Below are positions 27,657 to 36,698 of a DNA stretch of 64,000 nt, piece by piece. Within the stretch, counting starts at the first letter, position 1, and every line of letters begins with the position of its first letter. Source of the DNA: Williamsia muralis NBRC 105860 (GTDB lineage Bacteria > Actinomycetota > Actinomycetes > Mycobacteriales > Mycobacteriaceae); contig NZ_BDAP01000002.1 of NCBI RefSeq assembly GCF_001598915.1, positions 1,084,745 to 1,148,744 of the forward strand, written 5' to 3'. Position numbers and translations under genes: made by a program. The notes beneath the pieces were generated by a model, which saw only the letters and a list, made by a program, of their open reading frames with translations, was not told the origin of the DNA and did no database searches.

Positions 27657-28520
27657 ATGGCGCGTGAACTCTTGCCCGGTCAAAAACGTTTCACCGTCGG
27701 GTCGGTTGCGGCCGACCTCACCCTGATCGCGTGGTTCATCTTCTCGCTGTTCCCGATCATCTGGATGGTGATCCTCTCGCTGAAGAACACCGAGCAGCAG
27801 ACCAGCACCTACTTCTCCTTCAGTCCCACCCTGGAGAACTTCTCGACGGTGCTGTCCAACAAGGGAACCGAGCTGACCAGCGTCGACTTCAAGGCGTCGC
27901 TGCTGACCAGCCTGATCAACTGTGGTGGTGCGGTCATCGTGTCGCTGGTCATCGGAATCCCCGCGGCTTACGCGGCCGGCCGGTGGAAGTACCGCGGCAG
28001 TGAGGATCTGATGTTCCAGATGCTCTCGTTCCGGTTCGCCCCCGAGCTCATGGTGATCGTCCCGCTGTTCGTGATCTACAACCAGATCGGACTCTTCGAC
28101 ACCAACGTCGGAATGATCTGGGTGCTGCAGTTGGTCACCATGCCGCTGGTGGTGTGGATCCTGCGTTCGTACTTCCAGGATCTGCCCGAAGACCTCGAGC
28201 AGGCGGCCCTGCTGGACGGCTACACCCGGTCCAGGGCGTTTGTGATGGTGGCGCTGCCGCTGGTCCGTCCGGGCATCGCGGCCGCCGGACTGCTGGCATT
28301 CATCTTCGCGTGGAACAACTACGTGTTCCCGTTGATCCTCGCCGACAGCAATGCCGGTGTGACGGTGGCGATCACCAAGTTCCTCGGCGGCGGCGGTCAG
28401 GCCTACTACAACCTCACCGCGGCAGCTGCGGTCATCGCGGCGCTGCCCCCGCTGATCCTCGCGCTGACCATTCAGCGCTACCTCGTCCGCGGTCTTTCGT
28501 TTGGAGCGGTGAAAGCATGA
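27657..28520 (+). CDS. ABC sugar/polyol importer, permease 2 (MalG/UgpE type)
   Basis: 287 residues with six membrane helices. The EAA loop is EQAALLDGYTRSRAFVMVALPL. It starts one base after the stop of permease 1 and its own stop overlaps the first ATPase start (ATGA), so the channel halves and ATPase are translated in sequence. The ATG at 27657 was chosen because the family begins about here and a GGAG box precedes it. Confidence 0.93.
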   Translation: MARELLPGQKRFTVGSVAADLTLIAWFIFSLFPIIWMVILSLKNTEQQTSTYFSFSPTLENFSTVLSNKGTELTSVDFKASLLTSLINCGGAVIVSLVIGIPAAYAAGRWKYRGSEDLMFQMLSFRFAPELMVIVPLFVIYNQIGLFDTNVGMIWVLQLVTMPLVVWILRSYFQDLPEDLEQAALLDGYTRSRAFVMVALPLVRPGIAAAGLLAFIFAWNNYVFPLILADSNAGVTVAITKFLGGGGQAYYNLTAAAAVIAALPPLILALTIQRYLVRGLSFGAVKA

Positions 28521-29656
28521 GCACTCTCAGGCTCGACAACCTCAGCAAGAACTACGGCAAGACGGTCGGCATCAAGGACCTGTCCCTCGACATCGCGGAC
28601 GGCGAGTTCTTTGTCATCCTCGGACCCAGTGGTGCGGGAAAGACCACCACCCTCAAGTCGATTGCCGGTCTGGTCGACGTCGATGCCGGTTCGGTGCACA
28701 TCGGCGGCGTCGACATGACACTGGTGGAGCCCTACCGCCGCAACGTGGCGATGGCGTTCGAGAGCTACGCGCTGTATCCACAGAAAACGGTGTCGCAGAA
28801 CCTCGAATCGCCGTTGAAGTCGGGACGGACGGGCAAGTACACCGACGCCGAACGCAAGCAGCGCATCGATCAGGTCACCACCACACTGGGCATCAACCAT
28901 CTGCTCGAGCGCTTCCCCCGTGAGCTGTCCAACGGACAGCGACAGCGTGTTGCGCTCGGCCGGGTGCTGGTGCGACCGGCGGATGTCTACCTGCTCGACG
29001 AACCGCTCAGTCACCTCGACGCCAAGCTCCGCGCGGCGATGCGTGCCGAGCTGAAGCAACTCGGCCAGATGTCGAGTACCACAACCATTTACGTCACGCA
29101 CGACTACCAGGAGGCGCTCGCGCTCGGTGATCGCATCGGGGTGCTGCGCGACGGAGAACTGGTCCAGGTCGGCACGCCCGAGCAGATCTGGCGCAGCCCG
29201 GCCGACACCTTCGTGGCGAAGTCGTTGGGGCAGCCCGAGATCAACGTCGTCGACGCTGTGATCGATGGCTCGACCGCTCGGCTGGGCGACGGATCGGGAA
29301 GGGTGCGGGTGCCGGACGGCGTGATGGCGTCGTCGGGCGACCGTGTGCGCGTCGGACTGCGGCCCTGTGATCTGAAGGTGCTGGGTCGCGGCGAACGGAT
29401 CCCCGACGATGCGATGCAGTTGCACGGTCGGGTGATGCTGGCCGAGCGACTCGGCCGGAACGTGGAACTCACCATCGACTCGTGTGGACGGCAGATCATC
29501 GCATTGTCCAGCGGGCGCGAACATTTCGCAGAAGGCACCGAGGTGAGCCTCACCGTCGCCAACCGCGATGTCCACGTGTTCGACGACGAGCAGGCCGGCG
29601 CGGACAGCGTGCGGCTGATATCGAACGTGCAATCGGAAATGGAGGCAACCCGGTGA
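28517..29656 (+). CDS. ABC sugar/polyol importer, ATPase 1 (UgpC/MalK type)
   Basis: 379 residues. Walker A GPSGAGKTT (36-44), signature LSNGQRQR, Walker B VYLLDEPLSHLD and switch His in YVTHDYQEA are all present, followed by a TOBE/OB regulatory domain (about 240-379). The Q-loop residue is Glu: the usual FQSYALYP reads FESYALYP (E82), and the usual LSNLD reads LSHLD. It overlaps permease 2 and the second ATPase, so a heterodimeric ATPase pair is likely. Confidence 0.92.
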   Translation: MSTLRLDNLSKNYGKTVGIKDLSLDIADGEFFVILGPSGAGKTTTLKSIAGLVDVDAGSVHIGGVDMTLVEPYRRNVAMAFESYALYPQKTVSQNLESPLKSGRTGKYTDAERKQRIDQVTTTLGINHLLERFPRELSNGQRQRVALGRVLVRPADVYLLDEPLSHLDAKLRAAMRAELKQLGQMSSTTTIYVTHDYQEALALGDRIGVLRDGELVQVGTPEQIWRSPADTFVAKSLGQPEINVVDAVIDGSTARLGDGSGRVRVPDGVMASSGDRVRVGLRPCDLKVLGRGERIPDDAMQLHGRVMLAERLGRNVELTIDSCGRQIIALSSGREHFAEGTEVSLTVANRDVHVFDDEQAGADSVRLISNVQSEMEATR

Positions 29657-30798
29657 GCTCGACGACCATCCCCGCCCCGAGTCAGGTGTCGTCTGACGTC
29701 GCCAAGAGCTTGACCCTCGACAAGCTGGTGAAGACGTACTCGGCCCGCGGCCGCGAGAGTTTCCAGGCGGTCAAGGGCATCGATTTGACCATCGCCCCAG
29801 GGGAACTCGTCGCATTGCTCGGTCCTTCGGGCTGTGGCAAGACGACAACCCTGCGCATGATCGCCGGTCTGGAAACCGTCACCTCCGGTTCGATCAAGGT
29901 CGGAGACAAAGAGATCTCGCAGTTGCCCGCAGCCAAACGGGGCATCGGTGTGGGGTTCGAGAGCTACGCCCTGTACCCGCCCATGTCGATCCGCGACAAT
30001 CTCGCGTACGGCCTCAAGGCCCGCAAGGTTTCCGGTGCCGACCAGCTGGTGGAGACCATCGCCAGTCGTTTGGAGATGGAAGACCTTCTGCCGCTTCGGC
30101 CGGCGAGCCTGTCGAGTGGTCAGAAGCAGCGGGTGGCGCTGGCGCGAGCGCTCGTCCGCAACCCACCGGTACTGCTGCTGGACGAGCCGCTGAGTCACCT
30201 CGACGCATCGGCCCGGCAACGGGTGCGCCGCGAGCTCAAGGTGCTGCAGCGCGAATTCGGATACACCACCATCGTGGTCACGCACGACCAGGTCGAGGCG
30301 CTCTCGCTCGCCGACCGTCTCGCCGTGATGAACCACGGCGTGATCCAGCAGTTCGGCACGCCGGACGAGGTCTTCGACGACCCGGCCAATCTCTTTGTCG
30401 CCGAGTTCGTGGGCGAACCGCAGATCAACGTGCTGCGCGGCGTCACCCGCACCATCGACCAGACAGTTTTCGTCGAGATCGGGCGTGGTGCAGGACGATT
30501 GGCGACCACCGTGCGTGGCCCGATCGCCGATGGCACCCGGGTGTCGGTGGGGTTGCGACCGCAGGATTGCTCGGTTGTCCGGGCCGCCGGTGATCCGACC
30601 GTGTCGGCGTCGGTGGCGTACTTCGAGCATCTCCTGGAGTTCGGGCTGGCCACGTGCACGGTCAGTGGCATCGAGGAAGGGATCGTTGTACAGACGCCCG
30701 CCGAGGACCACTTCACCACCGACCAGAAGATCGAGATCGGCGCCCCACCCGAGCGCGTGTACCTCTTCGACGCCGATGGCGGGGAGCGGTTGCGATGA
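29653..30798 (+). CDS. ABC sugar/polyol importer, ATPase 2 (UgpC/MalK type)
   Basis: 381 residues. Walker A GPSGCGKTT, signature LSSGQKQR, Walker B VLLLDEPLSHLD and VVTHDQVEA switch region are followed by a TOBE domain. As in ATPase 1 the Q-loop Gln is replaced by Glu (GFESYALYP, E103). It begins with GTG in a GTGA overlap and ends in an ATGA overlap with the kinase gene. Two different ATPases in one importer operon suggest a heterodimer rather than the MalK2 homodimer. Confidence 0.92.
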   Translation: MSSTTIPAPSQVSSDVAKSLTLDKLVKTYSARGRESFQAVKGIDLTIAPGELVALLGPSGCGKTTTLRMIAGLETVTSGSIKVGDKEISQLPAAKRGIGVGFESYALYPPMSIRDNLAYGLKARKVSGADQLVETIASRLEMEDLLPLRPASLSSGQKQRVALARALVRNPPVLLLDEPLSHLDASARQRVRRELKVLQREFGYTTIVVTHDQVEALSLADRLAVMNHGVIQQFGTPDEVFDDPANLFVAEFVGEPQINVLRGVTRTIDQTVFVEIGRGAGRLATTVRGPIADGTRVSVGLRPQDCSVVRAAGDPTVSASVAYFEHLLEFGLATCTVSGIEEGIVVQTPAEDHFTTDQKIEIGAPPERVYLFDADGGERLR

Positions 30799-32576
30799 CC
30801 CGGTTGTTCAACGACCCGTCGCGGTTCTCCGAGGACATGCTCGCGGGCTTCTGCGATGCCAATTCCCGGTACGTCGCGGCCGTGCCCGGGGGAGTGGTGC
30901 GTGCGCACCGGACACCACCGGGCAAGGTCGCGGTGGTCGTCGGCGGCGGCTCCGGTCACTACCCCGCGTTCTGCGGCGTCGTGGGCCCGGGATTCGCCGA
31001 CGGGGCCGTGGTGGGCAACATCTTCACCTCGCCGTCCACCGACGAGGCCACCTCGGTGGCCCGCGCCGCCGACGGCGGTGCCGGCGTGTTGCTGACCACC
31101 GGGAACTACGCGGGCGACGTGATGAACTTCGGGCTCGCCGTGCAACAGCTGCGGGCCGAGGGAATCGACGCGCACTACCTGGCGGTCACCGACGACGTCG
31201 CCAGTGCACCGGCCGGTGAAGAGTCCCGACGGCGAGGCATCGCAGGCGATTTCACGGTGTTCCGGTGTGCCGGTGCCGCGGCCGATGTCGGCCGGGACAT
31301 GGCGGGCGTCCTCGACATCGCCCGGCGGGCCAACGACGCGACGCGCACACTCGGTGTCGCTTTCGACGGATGCACGATGCCCGGGGCAGATGCCCCGCTG
31401 TTCACCGTCCCGGCCGGGAAGATGGGTGTGGGCCTCGGCATCCATGGTGAACCGGGTATCGCCGACGAGCCGATGCCGACAGCCGAGGAACTGGCCCGCA
31501 CACTGGTCGACGGCGTGCTGGCAGCAGCTCCCACCACCGACTCGAAGCGGATCGCCGTGATCCTCAACGGGCTCGGCCGCACCAAATACGAGGAACTGTT
31601 CGTGGTGTGGTCCACGGCGTCGGCGCTACTTCGCGAGGCGGGGTACACCCTGATCGATCCCGAGGTGGGGGAGCTGGTGACCAGCCTCGACATGGCCGGT
31701 TGTTCGCTCACCGTGATGTGGCTCGACGACGACCTCGAGCGTTTCTGGACGGCCCCCGCCGACACCCCTGCCTACCGGAAGATGACCGGCGACCACGTCG
31801 GCCCGTCGATGGGTGATGCGCAGTTACGTTCGCAGACAGATGAAGTCGCGGTCGCCGCGGCCCCCGCGTTGGCATCTCTCTCGGACGAGGCGGGGCGCCG
31901 CACCGGGCAGGTGGTCGGAGAGGCATTGCACGCCCTTGCCGATGCGGTGGCCGGCGCCGAGACGGAGCTCGGCCGCATCGATGCCGTGGCAGGCGACGGT
32001 GACCACGGCCGCGGAATGGTCAAGGGCAGTTCGGCCGCTGTCGCCGCGGCCGATGAGGCCATAGCCGCTCAGGCCGGGGCCGGATCGGTACTCGCCGCTG
32101 CCGGAAAAGCCTGGGCCGCAAAAGCAGGCGGCACGTCGGGTGTGTTGTGGGGTGCGCTGCTCGGTGCACTCGGCGCCCGGCTCGGCGACACCGGTTCACC
32201 CGATACCGCACTGCTCGGTGCCGGTCTGCGCGACGGGTATCAGGCACTGGTCGATCTCGGCGGTGCTGCGCCCGGCGACAAGACGATGCTCGACGCGCTG
32301 GGACCCTTCGTCGAAGAGATCGAACGACAGGCCGCCGATGGCGTCGGCTGGCACGAGGCCTGGTCGGCCGCCGCAGTGGTGGCCGACGAGTCCGCACAGG
32401 CCACAGCTCGATTACGACCGAAGGTCGGCCGTGCCCGGCCCCTCGCCGAACGCAGCGTCGGGACACCCGATGCCGGCGCGATCTCACTGGCCCTGTCGGT
32501 GCAGGCAATCGCCGACCGAACCAGCGCCCTCGTGGGCGCAGGGCACTCAAGCGATGAGAGGACATCTCACTCATGA
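30795..32576 (+). CDS. derK: DhaK-DhaL fusion kinase, probable D-erythrulose kinase
   Basis: 593 residues. The DhaK domain (about 1-330) has [10 protein letters not shown] and the substrate-binding His H217 in GIHGEPGI. The DhaL domain (about 365-580) has the Mg/ATP aspartates in AGDGDHGRG (D401, D403), so this is an ATP-dependent single-chain kinase, not a PTS type. In the M. smegmatis tetritol pathway such kinases phosphorylate D- or L-erythrulose; dihydroxyacetone is the general alternative. Overlaps on both sides with ATPase 2 and the isomerase tie it to tetritol use. Which erythrulose enantiomer it prefers cannot be read from sequence. Confidence 0.8.
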   Translation: MTRLFNDPSRFSEDMLAGFCDANSRYVAAVPGGVVRAHRTPPGKVAVVVGGGSGHYPAFCGVVGPGFADGAVVGNIFTSPSTDEATSVARAADGGAGVLLTTGNYAGDVMNFGLAVQQLRAEGIDAHYLAVTDDVASAPAGEESRRRGIAGDFTVFRCAGAAADVGRDMAGVLDIARRANDATRTLGVAFDGCTMPGADAPLFTVPAGKMGVGLGIHGEPGIADEPMPTAEELARTLVDGVLAAAPTTDSKRIAVILNGLGRTKYEELFVVWSTASALLREAGYTLIDPEVGELVTSLDMAGCSLTVMWLDDDLERFWTAPADTPAYRKMTGDHVGPSMGDAQLRSQTDEVAVAAAPALASLSDEAGRRTGQVVGEALHALADAVAGAETELGRIDAVAGDGDHGRGMVKGSSAAVAAADEAIAAQAGAGSVLAAAGKAWAAKAGGTSGVLWGALLGALGARLGDTGSPDTALLGAGLRDGYQALVDLGGAAPGDKTMLDALGPFVEEIERQAADGVGWHEAWSAAAVVADESAQATARLRPKVGRARPLAERSVGTPDAGAISLALSVQAIADRTSALVGAGHSSDERTSHS

Positions 32577-33058
32577 CCGATTCACAGAACTCCGGCGCAC
32601 TACGCATCGTCATCGGATCCGACGACGCGGGCTACGAGTACAAGGAGACCCTGAAGGCTGACCTGCAGTCCGACGGAAGGGTCGACAGCGTCGTCGACGT
32701 CGGAGTCGGTGCCGACGACCAGACCGCGTACCCGCACGTCGCCGTGACAGCCGCGCGGATGGTCGCCGAGGGCAAGGCCGACCGCGCGCTGCTGGTGTGC
32801 GGCACCGGGCTCGGTGTGGCCATCAGTGCCAACAAGGTGCCGGGTGTGCGGGCGGTGACAGCGCACGACAGCTTCTCCGTCGAGCGGTCGGTGCTCAGCA
32901 ACAACGCACAGGTGCTGTGTTTCGGACAGCGGGTGGTCGGGCTCGAATTGGCCCGCCGGCTGGCTCGTGAATGGCTCGACTACACCTTCGATCCCGAAAG
33001 TGCCTCGGCCGGAAAGGTCGCCGCCATCGACGACTACGAGCACAAGACCGCCGGCTGA
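32573..33058 (+). CDS. derI: RpiB/LacAB-type isomerase, probable D-erythrulose-4-phosphate isomerase
   Basis: 161 residues of the RpiB fold. The catalytic Cys is C76 ([16 protein letters not shown]) and the phosphate-binding GVRA loop follows. The N-terminal motif reads [10 protein letters not shown], where true ribose-5-phosphate isomerase B has GSDHAG, so D18 replaces the His. In the tetritol pathway this type of enzyme converts D-erythrulose 4-phosphate to D-erythrose 4-phosphate for the pentose phosphate pathway. ATGA overlap with the kinase; last gene of the operon. Confidence 0.8.
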   Translation: MTDSQNSGALRIVIGSDDAGYEYKETLKADLQSDGRVDSVVDVGVGADDQTAYPHVAVTAARMVAEGKADRALLVCGTGLGVAISANKVPGVRAVTAHDSFSVERSVLSNNAQVLCFGQRVVGLELARRLAREWLDYTFDPESASAGKVAAIDDYEHKTAG

Positions 33059-33066
33059 GGCAGAAC

Positions 33067-33119
33067 TTGGTGGGTCCGGGTAGAACGTTTCTCCCCGGTC
33101 GCGTTCCCCGGGCCCACCA
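33067..33119. repeat. Dispersed intergenic palindrome, copy A
   Basis: TTGGTGGGTCCGGG (33067-33080) and CCCGGGCCCACCA (33107-33119) form an inverted repeat just after the isomerase stop codon. It resembles three further copies at 45959, 46943 and 48179 and could act as a terminator of the tetritol operon. It is the most divergent of the four. Confidence 0.6.
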
Positions 33120-33120
33120 T

Positions 33121-33184
33121 TCCCACCGGAGAACACTAAGGTCCCACCGTAAGAACACGAAGGTCCCACCGCAGAATACGAAGG
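33121..33184. repeat. Triple 21-22 bp direct repeat upstream of hemL
   Basis: Three contiguous imperfect copies: TCCCACCGGAGAACACTAAGG (33121-33141), a 22-nt copy at 33142-33163 starting TCCCACCGTAAGAACACG, and one at 33164-33184 starting TCCCACCGCAGAATACG. They end 53 bp before the hemL start, so they overlap the likely hemL promoter region. Confidence 0.7.
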
Positions 33185-33237
33185 CCTGGACCATCCATGG
33201 CCGGGGTCACATCAGGACATTTGCCACACTGGAGATC

Positions 33238-34554
33238 GTGCCGCACACCACCGACCGTTCCGCCCAGCTGTTCGAGCGCGCTTCGCGCTCCATACCCGGC
33301 GGGGTCAACTCGCCGGTTCGTGCCTTCAACTCGGTTGGAGGTACACCCCGATTCATCTCCAGTGCCTCCGGGTACCGGCTGAACGATGCCGACGGCAACA
33401 GCTACGTCGACCTCGTCTCCAGCTGGGGGCCGATGATTCTCGGTCACGCCCATCCGGCCGTCGTCGAGGCGGTGCAGACAGCCGCGACCACAGGTTTGTC
33501 GTTCGGTGCACCCACCGAGGCCGAGATCGATCTGGCCGAGGAGATCATCGCGCGGGTCGACCCGGTGCAGCAGGTCCGCCTGGTGAACTCGGGCACCGAG
33601 GCCACCATGTCGGCGGTCCGGCTGGCCCGCGGGTTCACCGGTCGCAGCAAGATCATCAAGTTCTCCGGCTGCTACCACGGTCACGTCGACGCGCTGCTGG
33701 CCGACGCGGGTTCGGGCGTCGCGACCCTCGGGCTGCCGACGTCGCCCGGTGTCACCGGCGCTCAGGCGCAAGACACCATCGTGCTCCCGTACAACAACCT
33801 CACCGCGGTCCGCGAGACCTTTGCCGCGTACCCCGGTCAGATCGCCGCAATCATCACCGAGGCGGCGGCAGGCAACATGGGGGCGGTGGCCCCGGTCGAC
33901 GGCTTCAACCAGGGCCTCAAAGACATCACGTCGGCAGATGGCGCCCTGTTGATCATCGACGAGGTGATGACGGGGTTCCGCGTCAGCAAAGCCGGCTGGT
34001 TCGGCCTCGAGGGTGTCGCAGGAGACCTCTACACCTTCGGAAAGGTGATGAGCGGCGGCCTGCCTGCCGCTGCCTTCGGTGGCCGCGCCGACATCATGGC
34101 CTACCTCGCGCCGGCCGGCCCGGTCTACCAGGCCGGCACCCTGTCCGGTAACCCAGTCGCGGTGGCGGCCGGTCTCGCCACCCTGCGCCACGCCGACGAC
34201 TCCGTCTACGCGGCACTCGACGCCAATTCCAAACAGCTCGGTTCCCTGATCGGCGGGGCGCTCACCGCGGAGGGAGTCGGCCACCGCGTCCAGTTCGCAG
34301 GCAACCTGGTCAGTGTCTTCTTCACCACGCGACCCGATGCTGCGATCAACGACTACGCGGCCGTGAAGAACACCGAGACCTGGCGTTTTGCGCCGTTCTT
34401 CCACGCGTTGCTCGACGCCGGGGTATACCCGCCGCCCAGTGCGTTCGAAGCCTGGTTTGTATCCGCGGCGCTGGACGGGGATGCTTTCGGTGTCATTGCC
34501 GACGCACTACCGGCAGCTGCGGCCGCGGCTGCACGTGCTCGGAAGGAGAACTGA
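33238..34554 (+). CDS. hemL: Glutamate-1-semialdehyde 2,1-aminomutase
   Basis: 438 residues, class-III aminotransferase fold, converting glutamate-1-semialdehyde to 5-aminolevulinate, the substrate of HemB. Typical stretches are the N-terminal [50 protein letters not shown] and the PLP lysine K269 ([12 protein letters not shown]). GTG at 33238 is preferred over upstream in-frame starts because GGAG lies just before it and the family starts here. Its stop shares one base with the next start (TGATG). Confidence 0.97.
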   Translation: MPHTTDRSAQLFERASRSIPGGVNSPVRAFNSVGGTPRFISSASGYRLNDADGNSYVDLVSSWGPMILGHAHPAVVEAVQTAATTGLSFGAPTEAEIDLAEEIIARVDPVQQVRLVNSGTEATMSAVRLARGFTGRSKIIKFSGCYHGHVDALLADAGSGVATLGLPTSPGVTGAQAQDTIVLPYNNLTAVRETFAAYPGQIAAIITEAAAGNMGAVAPVDGFNQGLKDITSADGALLIIDEVMTGFRVSKAGWFGLEGVAGDLYTFGKVMSGGLPAAAFGGRADIMAYLAPAGPVYQAGTLSGNPVAVAAGLATLRHADDSVYAALDANSKQLGSLIGGALTAEGVGHRVQFAGNLVSVFFTTRPDAAINDYAAVKNTETWRFAPFFHALLDAGVYPPPSAFEAWFVSAALDGDAFGVIADALPAAAAAAARARKEN

Positions 34555-35186
34555 TGCAGCAGCGCACCATCGTGCACATGATGCGGCACGGCGAGGTACA
34601 CAACCCGGACGGCATTCTTTACGGACGCCTGTCGGGCTTCCATCTCTCCGAGCTGGGCGCGTCCCAGGCGCAAAAGGTCGCCGACTCCCTGGCCGACCAC
34701 GACATCACCCATGTGTTCGCGTCGCCGCTGCAGCGTGCGCAGGAGACGGCCACTCCCATCGCCGCCTCGCACGGCCTGGAGATCATCACCGACGAGGGTT
34801 TGATCGAAGCCGAGAACACCTTCGAGGGCCTGCGCGTCTCGGCGGGCGACGGAGCTCTGCGTCGGCCGCGGCACTGGCCCAAACTGCGCGACCCGTTCAC
34901 CCCCAGCTGGGGCGAGCCCTACATCCAGCTCGCGCACCGCATGCTCGCCGTCGCCAACAAGGCGCGCGAGGAAGCTCGAGGCCATGAGGCCGTGTGCGTC
35001 AGCCATCAGCTGCCCGTCTACACGCTGCGACGTTTCCTCGAGGGCCAGCGTCTCTGGCACGACCCGCGTAAGCGGCAGTGCTCGCTGGCGTCGCTGACCA
35101 GCCTTCTGTACGACGGCGATGCGCTCGTCGACATCGTGTACTCCGAGCCGGCCGGATCATCTGATCCGCTCGCCACAGGAGCTTGA
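34554..35186 (+). CDS. Histidine phosphatase family protein
   Basis: 210 residues with the RHGE phosphohistidine motif (MMRHGEVHNPDG, residues 10-21), GRLSGFHLSELG, the FASPLQRAQETA segment and a second His in CVSHQLPV. This is the phosphoglycerate-mutase-like phosphatase that sits between hemL and the cytochrome c maturation genes in mycobacteria (Rv0525 type). The substrate is unknown. GGAAGGAG precedes the ATG. Confidence 0.88.
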   Translation: MQQRTIVHMMRHGEVHNPDGILYGRLSGFHLSELGASQAQKVADSLADHDITHVFASPLQRAQETATPIAASHGLEIITDEGLIEAENTFEGLRVSAGDGALRRPRHWPKLRDPFTPSWGEPYIQLAHRMLAVANKAREEARGHEAVCVSHQLPVYTLRRFLEGQRLWHDPRKRQCSLASLTSLLYDGDALVDIVYSEPAGSSDPLATGA

Positions 35187-35202
35187 GGGAAAACGGAACA
35201 TC

Positions 35203-35868
35203 TTGACGGCGAACGACAATGGGGGCCGACTTGGCCGCGGGCGCAGTGTTGCGCGCGTATTGGCCCCGTTGGGATGGCGACTGGGTCTACTGGCCGTCCT
35301 CGGCCTGGTGACCCTGCTCGTGATGACGGCGTGCAGCACCGGCGATGACGCGGTCGCCCAGGGCGACACCTTCGAGTTCGTCTCGCCCGGCGGCAAGACG
35401 GTCATCTTCTACGATCCTCCCGCCGACCGCGGCAAGGTGGCCGCCATCTCCGGCGAGGACCTGCTCGACGACACCAAGACCATCAACCTGTCCGACTTCG
35501 CAGGCCAGGTCGTGGTGATCAACGTGTGGGGTTCGTGGTGTGGCCCGTGCCGCGGCGAGGCCGCGGCCCTGGAGCAGGTGTACGAAGCCACCAAGGCCCA
35601 GGGCGTGAGTTTTCTCGGTATCGACCTGCGCGACGAGAAGAGCACGGCACGTGACTTCGTGAAGGACCGCGGCGTCACCTACCCGTCGATCTTCGACTTC
35701 CCGGGCCGCACATTGGCCAAGCTCACCACCCCCACATCTGTGGTTCCGACCACCCTCGTTCTCGACCGCGACCACCGCGCGGCCGCCGTGTTCCTCAAGG
35801 CGATCACCGCCGAAGAGTTGCAGCCCGTCGTCGAGCGGGTCGCCGCCGAGAGTGCGCCGCAGCAATGA
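35203..35868 (+). CDS. TlpA/ResA-like thiol-disulfide lipoprotein
   Basis: 221 residues. A basic N-terminus and hydrophobic helix end in a lipobox VMTAC (C44), so it should be membrane-anchored outside the cell. A thioredoxin-like domain (about 90-215) holds the redox pair WCGPC (C113, C116). It probably keeps apocytochrome c haem-binding cysteines reduced, receiving electrons from CcdA, encoded next with an ATGA overlap. No ATG or GTG fits the start; TTG at 35203 follows GAGGGA by 12 nt. Confidence 0.87.
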   Translation: MTANDNGGRLGRGRSVARVLAPLGWRLGLLAVLGLVTLLVMTACSTGDDAVAQGDTFEFVSPGGKTVIFYDPPADRGKVAAISGEDLLDDTKTINLSDFAGQVVVINVWGSWCGPCRGEAAALEQVYEATKAQGVSFLGIDLRDEKSTARDFVKDRGVTYPSIFDFPGRTLAKLTTPTSVVPTTLVLDRDHRAAAVFLKAITAEELQPVVERVAAESAPQQ

Positions 35869-36698
35869 CGCCGGTGATGCTGAGCGCCGGAGCCCAGAGC
35901 ACGGCAACGCTCGCCGGTGTGGGGGACAGCTTCTCCAACACCGTCTCGACGGGCCCACTGTTGCTGGCCCTCGGCGCGTGTGTGCTGGCCGGTCTCGTCT
36001 CCTTCGCCTCACCGTGTGTGGTGCCACTGGTGCCCGGCTACCTCTCCTACCTTGCCGGTCTGGTCGGAGCCGAGGCGCCGGCGATGTCGCCCAAGGAGTC
36101 GAGAAAGGCTGGGCGACTTCGGGTCACCGGTGCGGCGCTGCTGTTTGTCCTCGGCTTCACGGTGGTGTTTGTCCTCGCCACCGCATCGGTGTTCGGGATC
36201 ACGAGCACGTTCATCGTCAATCGTGAACTGCTGCAACGCATCGGCGGCGTGGTCACCATCATCATGGGGCTGGTGTTCATCGGGCTGATCCCGATGTTGC
36301 AGCGCGACGCGAGGTTTCATCCGCGACTGGTGTCCAATCTCGTCGGCGCACCCTTGCTCGGCGCAGTGTTTGCACTCGGCTGGACACCCTGCCTCGGTCC
36401 CACCCTTGCTGCCGTCATCACCACCGCGAGCGGCACCGAGGGTGCAACGGCTGCGCGTGGGGTCACCCTGATCGTCTTCTACTGCCTCGGCCTGGGGTTG
36501 CCGTTCGTCCTGCTGGCCTTCGGCTCCGCGTGGGCTCTGCGGGCGGTGGGCTGGATGCGCCGACATGCCCGGGCCATCCAGATCTTCGGAGGTGTACTAC
36601 TGGTTGTCGTGGGCGTGGCACTGGTGACCGGACTGTGGGATCAGTTCATCGTCTGGGTCCGCGACATGTTCGTCACCGACACGGTGCTGCCGATATGA
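35865..36698 (+). CDS. ccdA: CcdA-type cytochrome c biogenesis membrane protein
   Basis: 277 residues with six membrane helices. The two essential cysteines are in [17 protein letters not shown] and [13 protein letters not shown]. The protein passes reducing equivalents from cytoplasmic thioredoxin across the membrane to the TlpA/ResA-like lipoprotein. Overlaps of 4 nt with both neighbours (ATGA each) show tight coupling in the system II maturation operon. Confidence 0.94.
   Translation: MTPVMLSAGAQSTATLAGVGDSFSNTVSTGPLLLALGACVLAGLVSFASPCVVPLVPGYLSYLAGLVGAEAPAMSPKESRKAGRLRVTGAALLFVLGFTVVFVLATASVFGITSTFIVNRELLQRIGGVVTIIMGLVFIGLIPMLQRDARFHPRLVSNLVGAPLLGAVFALGWTPCLGPTLAAVITTASGTEGATAARGVTLIVFYCLGLGLPFVLLAFGSAWALRAVGWMRRHARAIQIFGGVLLVVVGVALVTGLWDQFIVWVRDMFVTDTVLPI

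Noticed and set aside
29104..30711. Open minus-strand frame opposite the two ABC ATPases
   Set aside because: Spans two real genes and their junction; no domain recognised.
32573..33058. Annotation as housekeeping ribose-5-phosphate isomerase B
   Set aside because: Overlap with the tetritol kinase gene and the GSDDAG variant favour a tetrulose-phosphate isomerase.
3802..33058. Single recent mobile island
   Set aside because: No integrase, transposase, tRNA or flanking direct repeats, and base composition looks like the surroundings.
33121..33184. Short repeat cluster considered as a CRISPR remnant
   Set aside because: Three abutting 21-22 bp copies without spacers.
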